Shown here piece by piece: positions 9,858 through 16,589 of a stretch of 37,363 bases of DNA. Within the stretch, counting starts at the first letter, position 1, and the number at the start of each line of letters is the position of its first letter. This DNA comes from Cryomorphaceae bacterium (GTDB lineage Bacteria > Bacteroidota > Bacteroidia > Flavobacteriales_D > Crocinitomicaceae). The notes below the pieces were generated by a model. That model made no database searches. It worked only from the letters and a program-made list of their open reading frames with translations, and had not been told where the DNA came from. The DNA lies in assembly GCA_027490665.1 (NCBI GenBank), contig JAIXXP010000127.1:1-37363 (forward strand). The letters run 5' to 3'. The position numbers were made by a program, and so were the translations under genes.

Positions 9858-9990
9858 TAGATAGGTTTTTGTCATTTTGTTGAATAAATTTTATCAATTA
9901 TTAAACAATAATTGTATATCATTGTTATTCAATTAATTATTGGCGGTATCCGAAAAGCCACAAAAGAGTAGGAAAAACTAAACCTATCTA
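9858..9990 (+). promoter_or_regulatory. AT-rich leader of the rhodopsin gene with three nested inverted repeats
   Basis: Between sppA and the rhodopsin ATG, three non-crossing inverted repeats are nested. The outer is TAGATAGGTTT (9858-9868) with AAACCTATCTA (9980-9990), a perfect 11 bp ending three bases before ATG 9994. The middle is TTGAATAA (9880-9887) with TTATTCAA (9925-9932). The inner is CAATTATT (9895-9902) with AATAATTG (9907-9914). A short GC hairpin (TGGCGG...CCG...CCA, 9941-9960) fills the right side. CAATTAATTA also occurs twice, at 9850 and 9930. This could be a structured 5' leader or a set of operator sites. Only 7-of-8 matches to the -7 box were found (TAGGTTTT at 9862, TAAATTTT at 9885), so the transcription start is uncertain. 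Confidence 0.5.
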
Positions 9991-9993
9991 TTT

Positions 9994-10743
9994 ATGTTAT
10001 TTTCTTTATCTAGTGCACTTAAAGTGCAAGAACTATTTGAAAAAGGAGACGTGTTCACTTACACAGCGTTCACCTTTTTCATTGGAACGATGGCCATGAT
10101 GGCTGCAGCAGCATTTTTCTTCATGGAAATGCGCAACATGGAAGAAAAATGGAGAACCTCCATTTTAGTTTCCGGTCTTATCACCTTCATCGCCGCGGTC
10201 CATTATTACTACATGCGTGATTACTTCACTGCAACATCTACATCACCTACGTTTTTCCGCTACGTAGACTGGATGCTAACTGTTCCATTAATGTGTGTAG
10301 AATTCTATTTGATCACCAAAAAAGCGGGTGCTAAAACCAGCTTGCTTTGGAAACTCATTCTTGCTTCTGTAGTGATGCTCGTAACAGGTTACTTCGGTGA
10401 GTCTGTTGACCGCGACAACAGCGTTATGTGGGGTGTTCTTTCAGGTGCTGCTTACTTCTACATCGCTTACCTTGTATGGTTTGGCGAAGTGGCTAAATTG
10501 GCAGAATCTGCAGGTCCTGCAGTTGCAAAAGCAACACGCATTTTAGCTTGGTTCGTACTTGTTGGATGGGCAATCTATCCATTAGGTTACATCATCGGTA
10601 CACCAGGCGGATTGTTCGGTGCTTTCGGTAGCTCAGGTCCAAACCCTTGGATGGATGTTGTTTACAACATCGGTGACGCCGTAAACAAAATCGGTTTCGG
10701 TTTGGTGATCTACGCATTGGCTAAATCTGACTCTAAAGCATAA
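9994..10743 (+). CDS. Proteorhodopsin, light-driven proton pump, green-tuned
   Basis: 249 aa, seven membrane helices. Retinal would bind K232 in helix G (DAVNKIGFG). Helix C (RYVDWMLTVPLMCVEF) has D92 as proton acceptor, T96, and E103 as donor, the DTE pattern of outward proton pumps. H70 in helix B is the usual partner of the acceptor. M100 sits at the spectral-tuning position (105 in proteorhodopsin); Met or Leu there means green absorption. Aligning helix E with bacteriorhodopsin (WG at 146-147 against WW at 137-138) places G147 where xanthorhodopsin has Gly156, the opening that admits a carotenoid antenna. The gene stands alone between its leader and a terminator. No retinal-forming blh gene is in this window. 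Confidence 0.97.
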   Translation: MLFSLSSALKVQELFEKGDVFTYTAFTFFIGTMAMMAAAAFFFMEMRNMEEKWRTSILVSGLITFIAAVHYYYMRDYFTATSTSPTFFRYVDWMLTVPLMCVEFYLITKKAGAKTSLLWKLILASVVMLVTGYFGESVDRDNSVMWGVLSGAAYFYIAYLVWFGEVAKLAESAGPAVAKATRILAWFVLVGWAIYPLGYIIGTPGGLFGAFGSSGPNPWMDVVYNIGDAVNKIGFGLVIYALAKSDSKA

Positions 10744-10765
10744 TCATTACCCAATACCATAATTG

Positions 10766-10794
10766 AAAAGGGGAGCTTAGGCTCCCCTTTTTTT
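10766..10794 (+). terminator. Intrinsic terminator of the rhodopsin gene
   Basis: AAAAGGGGAGC (10766-10776), loop TTAG, GCTCCCC (10781-10787), followed by seven T. It separates rhodopsin from the convergent E1 gene. Confidence 0.92.
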
Positions 10795-10830
10795 GTTTCA
10801 AAAATAAATTTTGAGATTGTGCTTTGGTGC

Positions 10831-13275
10831 TTAATAAACCTTCGGAAAACTTTTTGGGTCGAGGTCGTGCATCATGTCCAATACCTTTTCGATGATGTCG
10901 TCGAGGTTGGGTTTGCTGAAGTAGTCGCCGTCTGAGCCGTAAGCAGGTCGGTGGTCTTTGGCAGCCATGGTTTGAGGAGCGAGGTCGAGGTGCTTGTAGC
11001 CGTTTTGCTTGACTAAGATTTGATCGAGCATAAAAGCACTTGCCCCACTGCTGACGTCTTCGTCTACGATGAGAAGGGCGTTGGTTTTGGCCAGCGATTG
11101 GCCAATGACATGATGAATGTCAAATGGCAGTAAGGTTTGCGCATCGATGAGTTCTACAGAAATATCCATTGCAGATAGCTGCTGCACCGCGAGTTCGCAA
11201 ATATTAAAAGTTGACCCGTAAGAAACGAGTGTGAGGTCTGTGCCTTCTTGTACAATTTCAGGAATACCAAGCGGTTCTGTGAATTCGCCAAAATTAAGCG
11301 GCATGCGCTCTTTGCTGCGGTAGCCATTGAGAGGTTCTATGACAAGCGCTGGTTCGTCGGCCTGCAATAAAGTATTGTAAAAGGCAGCAGCTTTGGTCAT
11401 GTTGCGGGGTACGCAAACGTGTATACCTCTTAAAGCGTTGATGATCATGCCCATTGGCGATCCGCTGTGCCAAATGCCTTCTAGACGATGCCCGCGTGTG
11501 GAGATAATTAAAGGTGCCTTTTGACCGCCTTTGGTGCGGTATTGAACCGTTGCGAGGTCGTCGGACATGATTTGAAGCCCATAAAGCAAGTAATCTAGGT
11601 ACTGAATTTCGGCGATAGGGCGCAAGCCGCGCATTGCCATGCCGATACCTTGGCCAATAATGGTGCACTCGCGGATGCCGGTGTCAGAGACGCGCAAGTT
11701 GCCAAATTGTTCTTGTAATCCTTCTAAACTTTGATTGACCCCTCCGATTTTACCTGCATCTTCGCCAAAAACTAGCACTTCTGGACGGTTGTCAAGGATG
11801 TGTCGGTAGTTTTCGCGCAAAATGATGCGGCCGTCTTCTAGTTGGGTATCAGAAGCGTAGGAAACCGGCACTTTCGAAACATTTGAAATGCTGTTCGCTG
11901 AGTTGGAGTAGAGGTAAGAGCTGTAGCGATCTTGGGCTTTGAGCTGAATACGCTGCACCCAAGCAACCAATGCGCTGCGTTGAGGACTTTGGTCGTGAAG
12001 GCCTTGACGCAAAAGCAAACGCGCTTGTGTGAGGAGGTCGCGGCGGATACTATCTTTCTCTTTATTGAGCTGTTGGAGCATGTTGTTGGCACTCACATGA
12101 AGCGGGTGCGCAGCATCGAAACTAGCTAAGATGGAAAGCAATTCGTTTTTATCTTCTATGATGTCTGCCGTGAAAGCCTGCCAGGCGTTGTTTTTGGCGT
12201 TTCTGACGCGTTCTTTTGCAGCATTAGAAATGGCATCTAGTTCTTCTTCGGTGGCTAAAACCAATCCTTTTTGAGCAAAAGATAAGATCCATTCTTTGAA
12301 TTTGGCGATGCAGTCAAAATCGGTTTCCCATTGGAGGCGTTCTTCTGATTTATAACGTTCATGAGAACCTGAAGTAGAATGTCCTTGTGGTTGATTCACT
12401 TCTTTGACATGAACCAAAACCGGTACGTGTTGTTCGCGGGCAATTTGAACGGCTTTCTCGTAGGTTTCGCAAAGGTGTGCGTAGTCCCAGCCTTTGGTGA
12501 TAAGTATTTCAAAGCCTTTTTGCTCGGCATTGCGCTGAAAACCTGCAAGTGCATCTGAGATACTGCCTTTTGTGGTTTGGAGTTCACGTGGCACGGAAAT
12601 GCCGTAGCCATCGTCCCAGACGGACATCACGAGCGGTACTTGTAGCACGCCAGCTGCATTCATAGTCTCCCAAAAAGGGCCTTCTGAAGTGGAAGCATCG
12701 CCGATGGTTCCGAAAGCTACTTCGTTGCCGCCAGCACTAAATTTTTTGAAAGCTTCGAGTTCTTTCAGATTTGGGTGTTCGCGGTATACTTTGGATGCCT
12801 GAGCCAAACCGAGTAAACGCGGCATTTGACCTGCGGTAGGAGAGATGTCAGAGGAGCTGTTTTTTTGCGCCATGAGGTCTTTCCATTGACCGTTGCTGTC
12901 TAGGTTGCGGGTGGCGTAATGACCGCCCATTTGTCGGCCGGCAGATTGCGGCTCTATGTTTTCGTCTGTGTGGGCGTACAGCCCCGCGAAATATTGTTCG
13001 AGGGTGAGGGCTGAAATAGCCATCATGAGGGTTTGGTCGCGGTAGTAGCCTGAGCGGAAATCTCCGTTTTGAAATTGTTTGGCTAACGCAATTTGAGCGA
13101 GTTCTTTGCCATCGCCAAAAATGCCAAATTTTGCTTTCCCGGTAAGTACCTCCTTGCGCCCCAATAAAGAGGCTTCTCTGGATTCACAAGCAAGTTGGAA
13201 ATCTTGGAGAACTTGTTGCTTGAAACTATTGAAGTCGAGTTGCTCGCTTGTTGGAGTCGCTTTTTCTTTGGCCAT
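10831..13275 (-). CDS. 2-oxoacid dehydrogenase E1, alpha and beta subunits fused
   Basis: 814 aa from ATG 13275. A longer open frame reaches 13407, but its first 44 residues are low-complexity and run across the -7 box and into cutC, so the ATG of MAKEKATPT is used. The first half is an E1-alpha: GRQMGGHYATRN, then the thiamine diphosphate motif GDASTSEGPFWETMN...DDGYGIS. The second half, from about residue 490, is an E1-beta: VFGEDAGKIGGV, RECTIIGQGIGMAMRG, then the transketolase C-terminal domain with LIVDEDVSSGA. The enzyme decarboxylates a 2-oxoacid and passes the acyl group to an E2 lipoyl protein. Branched-chain 2-oxoacids are the likeliest substrate, with pyruvate as the alternative. 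Fused E1 chains are common in Bacteroidota. No E2 or E3 gene is nearby. Confidence 0.9.
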   Translation of the reverse strand: MAKEKATPTSEQLDFNSFKQQVLQDFQLACESREASLLGRKEVLTGKAKFGIFGDGKELAQIALAKQFQNGDFRSGYYRDQTLMMAISALTLEQYFAGLYAHTDENIEPQSAGRQMGGHYATRNLDSNGQWKDLMAQKNSSSDISPTAGQMPRLLGLAQASKVYREHPNLKELEAFKKFSAGGNEVAFGTIGDASTSEGPFWETMNAAGVLQVPLVMSVWDDGYGISVPRELQTTKGSISDALAGFQRNAEQKGFEILITKGWDYAHLCETYEKAVQIAREQHVPVLVHVKEVNQPQGHSTSGSHERYKSEERLQWETDFDCIAKFKEWILSFAQKGLVLATEEELDAISNAAKERVRNAKNNAWQAFTADIIEDKNELLSILASFDAAHPLHVSANNMLQQLNKEKDSIRRDLLTQARLLLRQGLHDQSPQRSALVAWVQRIQLKAQDRYSSYLYSNSANSISNVSKVPVSYASDTQLEDGRIILRENYRHILDNRPEVLVFGEDAGKIGGVNQSLEGLQEQFGNLRVSDTGIRECTIIGQGIGMAMRGLRPIAEIQYLDYLLYGLQIMSDDLATVQYRTKGGQKAPLIISTRGHRLEGIWHSGSPMGMIINALRGIHVCVPRNMTKAAAFYNTLLQADEPALVIEPLNGYRSKERMPLNFGEFTEPLGIPEIVQEGTDLTLVSYGSTFNICELAVQQLSAMDISVELIDAQTLLPFDIHHVIGQSLAKTNALLIVDEDVSSGASAFMLDQILVKQNGYKHLDLAPQTMAAKDHRPAYGSDGDYFSKPNLDDIIEKVLDMMHDLDPKSFPKVY

Positions 13276-13292
13276 TTTACGTTGATTGCCTA

Positions 13293-13300
13293 CAAATATA
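13293..13300 (-). promoter_or_regulatory. -7 box of the E1 gene
   Basis: On the minus strand this reads TATATTTG, a perfect TAnnTTTG, 17 bases before ATG 13275. It supports the shorter start for E1. Confidence 0.65.
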
Positions 13301-13348
13301 GGTAAAAAGGGCCTGATTTTTGTTGTAAAATGTGCAATTTTGCTCCAT

Positions 13349-14050
13349 ATGAATGCTTTGCAACTCGAATTATGCGCCGCCTCTGTGGAGGCACTCGCGC
13401 TCGCCAAGACACACTGCTTTAACCGTATTGAACTCTGTCAAAATCTCGAGCAGGGTGGCCTCACGCCTTCAGCAGGACTCATTCAACAAGCTTTGGGCTT
13501 AGGTTTAGAGACGCATGTGCTCATCAGGCCTCGTGCAGGTGGGTTTCATTACCAGCAAGCTGAAATAGAGGTTATTCGGCAAGATATCCAATACTGTCAG
13601 CAGTCTGGGGTGAAAGGGATAGTTGTTGGTTTGCTCAAAGCGAATTTTGAATTGGACAAACCTTTACTTCAAGAGTTAATGCAATTGGCACCTGAGCTAG
13701 ACTGGACTTTCCACCGGGCTTTTGATGAAAGTTTAGATTGGAAGCGTTCGCTGGATGTTTTAATGGAGCTCGGTTTCAAGCGGGTGCTCACCTCAGGTTT
13801 TGCCTCAAACGTCGAAATTGGTTTGCCTATACTTACACAAATGAGTCAATACGCCAATGGCCGCATTCAAATTATGGCAGGCGGAGGAGTGAACGCCGGA
13901 AATATCGGTAAGTTGGCTCAAATTCCGGGCATTGCCGCCGTGCATTTTTCGGCTACTCAAAAAGAACTACTCGATGAAGATTCTGCTTTTTCAGAGACTA
14001 TTTTAAAGGTCAGTGAACACCGGCTGCGGCGCATCCTGGATGCAATCTAA
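13349..14050 (+). CDS. cutC: CutC family protein (TIM barrel, copper homeostasis family)
   Basis: 234 aa from ATG 13349; the family is usually 230-250 aa. An in-frame ATG at 13286 would add 21 residues lying in the divergent promoter region, so the start matching the family pattern (MNALQLELCAAS) is chosen. Family motifs are present: RIELCQNLEQGGLTPS, VLIRPRAGGF, GVKGIVVGLL, TFHRAFDE, VLTSGF and IMAGGGVNAGN. The name comes from copper sensitivity of E. coli mutants, but the biochemical role is unsettled; the TIM-barrel fold suggests an enzyme. A 7-of-8 match to the -7 box (CAATTTTG, 13335-13342) lies six bases before the start. It is divergent from the E1 gene, with 73 bases between the start codons. 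Confidence 0.9.
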   Translation: MNALQLELCAASVEALALAKTHCFNRIELCQNLEQGGLTPSAGLIQQALGLGLETHVLIRPRAGGFHYQQAEIEVIRQDIQYCQQSGVKGIVVGLLKANFELDKPLLQELMQLAPELDWTFHRAFDESLDWKRSLDVLMELGFKRVLTSGFASNVEIGLPILTQMSQYANGRIQIMAGGGVNAGNIGKLAQIPGIAAVHFSATQKELLDEDSAFSETILKVSEHRLRRILDAI

Positions 14051-14071
14051 GGTAGCTCAAATTTATTTACG

Positions 14072-14079
14072 TATCTTTG
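14072..14079 (+). promoter_or_regulatory. -7 box of the RhlE-type helicase gene
   Basis: TATCTTTG is a perfect TAnnTTTG, followed by CACC, 21 bases after the cutC stop. The same TTTGCACC context occurs before the second helicase gene at 35397. Confidence 0.7.
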
Positions 14080-14133
14080 CACCACTTCGGCGGGTAAAAA
14101 ATGTTGTTTACCTTGTCCGAAAATGCAGATTAC

Positions 14134-15243
14134 ATGTTATTTAATGAATTACCCCTGGAGCAGAAGCTCCTTCAAGCCATTGCTGAAAAAGGCTATACAA
14201 ATGCAACCCCAATCCAAGAAAAAGCCATTCCACCTATTCTAGAAAAACGAGACCTAATTGGTTTAGCACAAACCGGAACAGGGAAAACTGCTGCTTTTGC
14301 CATTCCAATTTTGGAGCTGCTACATGCCAAAAAACCGTTAGATGGTGGCATTCAAGCACTCATCGTTACACCCACACGAGAGCTTGCCATTCAAATTGCC
14401 GATAATTTCAAGGCTTATGGAAAGCACTTAGGCCTGCGCTCATTGGTGATATTTGGTGGCGTAAAAGCCCACGCTCAAATTCAGACACTCAAGCAAAAGC
14501 CAGCTATTCTTATTGCTACGCCAGGTCGTTTACTAGACCTACATCAACAAGGATTCGTCAACCTCAAGCAGTTATCTATTTTTGTTTTGGACGAGGCCGA
14601 CCGCATGCTAGATATGGGTTTTATCCATGATGTCAAGCGCATCGTGAAACTTTTGCCAAGAGAACGCCAAACACTTTTGTTTTCAGCAACCATGCCAAAC
14701 GAGGTCAAAAGCCTTGCCAATAGTTTGTTGCAAGATCCAATTGAAGTCACGGTAACGCCAGTGTCATCTACTGTAGAGCGCATAGATCAATGCATGATCC
14801 ACGTTGCCGACCGCAAGCACAAAGAATCTTCTTTGGTAGATCTACTGAAGAAAGACAAAGCTGAAAGTGTGTTGGTTTTCTCCAGAACCAAGCACGGCGC
14901 CGATAAATTAGTGCGCATGCTCGGTAAAAACAAGTTAGAGGCCATGGCCATTCACGGCAATAAGTCTCAAAATGCGCGACAAATGGCGCTCAATCATTTC
15001 AAGGAAGGTAAAATCCGAATTTTAGTCGCTACCGATATTGCTGCCCGCGGCATCGATATCTCGGGTCTTGACCTCGTGATCAATACCGATGTACCTACTG
15101 TTGCAGAAACCTATGTGCACCGCATTGGCCGCACAGGCCGCGCAGGCCGAGAAGGGCGCTCCGTGATCTTCTGTGAACCAGAAGATCACAAATACTTCAA
15201 AGCAATTGAAAAACTAATAGCAAAAAAAATACGGGTTGAATAA
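14134..15243 (+). CDS. DEAD-box RNA helicase, RhlE type
   Basis: 369 aa from ATG 14134; ATG 14101 is also in frame and would add 11 residues. The family usually begins with a pattern like MLFNELPL, which favours 14134, but both starts lie downstream of the -7 box. It unwinds short RNA duplexes using ATP, for example in ribosome assembly or RNA decay. Motifs in order: Q motif GYTNATPIQEKAI, motif I AQTGTGKT, Ia PTRELA, GG, TPGRLLD, DEAD (VLDEADRML), SAT, then in the second domain VFSRTKHGA, ATDIAARGID and HRIGRTGRAGR. It ends right after the core, with no long basic tail, unlike the helicase at 35427. Its stop codon lies inside the terminator stem. Confidence 0.93.
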   Translation: MLFNELPLEQKLLQAIAEKGYTNATPIQEKAIPPILEKRDLIGLAQTGTGKTAAFAIPILELLHAKKPLDGGIQALIVTPTRELAIQIADNFKAYGKHLGLRSLVIFGGVKAHAQIQTLKQKPAILIATPGRLLDLHQQGFVNLKQLSIFVLDEADRMLDMGFIHDVKRIVKLLPRERQTLLFSATMPNEVKSLANSLLQDPIEVTVTPVSSTVERIDQCMIHVADRKHKESSLVDLLKKDKAESVLVFSRTKHGADKLVRMLGKNKLEAMAIHGNKSQNARQMALNHFKEGKIRILVATDIAARGIDISGLDLVINTDVPTVAETYVHRIGRTGRAGREGRSVIFCEPEDHKYFKAIEKLIAKKIRVE

Positions 15244-15257
15244 CCCGTATTTTTTTT
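15222..15257. terminator. Bidirectional intrinsic terminator between helicase and oxoamine synthase genes
   Basis: A perfect 16-bp stem: eight A then TACGGGTT (15222-15237), loop GAAT, AACCCGTA then eight T (15242-15257). It is flanked by A and T runs, so it works in both directions for the two convergent genes. The left arm and loop encode the last codons and stop of the helicase. Confidence 0.93.
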
Positions 15258-15284
15258 GCAAAATATTTTGAATGTATTGTGTAC

Positions 15285-16532
15285 TTAGATCGCTGCAATT
15301 TTATCCGACATATATTCGCCGGCTTTTAATTTGTCAACGATTTTAGAGAAGCATTCGATGGTGTATTTGACGTCCTCTAGGGTGTGAACTGCCGTTGGGA
15401 TGAGGCGCAAGATGATCATGCCTTTCGGGACTACAGGATACACAACCATTGAACAAAATACATTGTAGTTTTCGCGGAGGTCAAAAATGAGGTTGGTTGC
15501 TTCTGGAATTGAACCACTAAGGTAAACGGGTGTTACACAGCTATCGGTTGGGCCAATTTCAAAACCAGCTTCTTTCAAGCCGTTTTGAAGTGCGTTGGTG
15601 TTTTCCCAAAGTTTTGCTTTGAGCTCAGGATGCTTGCGCATGAGGTCAAGACGGGTGAGTAAGCCAGAAACCAATGCTGCAGGCATTGCTTTGGCAAAGA
15701 TTTGCGAGCGCATGTTGTAGCGGAGGTATTCAACGACCTGTTCGTCTGAAGAAATAAAGCCACCGATAAGTGCAAATGATTTGGCAAAAGTTCCGAAGTA
15801 GATATCGATGCCGTCTTGGCAACCCTGTTCTTCGCCTGTTCCTGCCCCAGTTGCACCCAATACACCAATACCGTGTGCATCGTCTACGAATAAACGGAAG
15901 TTGTATTTTTCTTTAAGGGCAACGATTTCTTTGAGTTTGCCTTGGTCACCGCGCATTCCGAAAACACCTTCGGTGATCACAAGGATAGCACCGCCGGTTT
16001 CGGCAGCAAGTTTGGTGGCACGCTGCAATTGTTTTTCACAATCGTCGACTTCGTTGTGTTTGAATACAAAACGTTTGCCCATGTGCAGGCGAACGCCGTC
16101 GAGGATACATGCATGAGATTCAGCATCGTAAACAATGACGTCGTGGCGATCTACTAAGCAGTCAATTGCCGAAACAACTGCTTGGTAGCCGAAGTTACAT
16201 AAAATGGTATCTTCTTTACCTACAAAAGCAGAGAGTTCGTTTTCGAGTTGTTCGTGGTAGTTTGAATTACCAGACATCATGCGCGCTCCCATTGGAGAGC
16301 CAAAACCGTACAAAGCTGCAGCGTCTGCATCTGCCTTGCGCACCTCAGGATGGTTGGCCAAACCAAGGTAGTTATTGAGCGACCAATTGAGTTTTTCTTT
16401 GCCTCGGAAATTCATGTGAGGACCAATTTCACCTTCTAATTTGGGGAAGGTGAAGTACCCATGAGATTCTTTGGCATGCATTCCGAGTGGTCCGCGGTTT
16501 GCCTTGATTTTTTCGAAGATATCTGCTGACAT
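15285..16532 (-). CDS. PLP-dependent alpha-oxoamine synthase (serine palmitoyltransferase or cysteate acyltransferase type)
   Basis: 415 aa from ATG 16532; the TTG at 16550 overlaps the promoter. The family condenses an amino acid with an acyl thioester and releases CO2. The PLP lysine is K251 (GTFAKSFALIGG), D217 and H220 lie in VDDAHG, and H140 (SHACILDG) would stack on the cofactor. The N-terminal segment GYFTFPKLEG and the MGARMMSGNSNYHEQLE stretch match a Bacteroidota subgroup often annotated as glycine C-acetyltransferase (kbl) or AONS. In this phylum such proteins include serine palmitoyltransferase (sphingolipids) and the cysteate acyl transferase that makes capnine for sulfonolipids. 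No tdh or biotin genes are nearby, so a lipid role is more likely, but the substrate cannot be read from sequence alone. Confidence 0.85.
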   Translation of the reverse strand: MSADIFEKIKANRGPLGMHAKESHGYFTFPKLEGEIGPHMNFRGKEKLNWSLNNYLGLANHPEVRKADADAAALYGFGSPMGARMMSGNSNYHEQLENELSAFVGKEDTILCNFGYQAVVSAIDCLVDRHDVIVYDAESHACILDGVRLHMGKRFVFKHNEVDDCEKQLQRATKLAAETGGAILVITEGVFGMRGDQGKLKEIVALKEKYNFRLFVDDAHGIGVLGATGAGTGEEQGCQDGIDIYFGTFAKSFALIGGFISSDEQVVEYLRYNMRSQIFAKAMPAALVSGLLTRLDLMRKHPELKAKLWENTNALQNGLKEAGFEIGPTDSCVTPVYLSGSIPEATNLIFDLRENYNVFCSMVVYPVVPKGMIILRLIPTAVHTLEDVKYTIECFSKIVDKLKAGEYMSDKIAAI

Positions 16533-16547
16533 GCTGCTATTTTTCTG

Positions 16548-16555
16548 CAAAGTTA
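16548..16555 (-). promoter_or_regulatory. -7 box of the oxoamine synthase gene
   Basis: On the minus strand this reads TAACTTTG, a perfect TAnnTTTG, 15 bases before ATG 16532. The expected leader is about a dozen bases. Confidence 0.7.
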
Positions 16556-16589
16556 AGGGAATATAAATTTAAAACGTTTTTAAACCTGC

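Noticed and set aside
13276-13407. 44-residue N-terminal extension of the E1 fusion
   Set aside because: It runs through a perfect -7 box and into cutC, and is Ala/Ser low-complexity; the ATG at 13275 matches the box.
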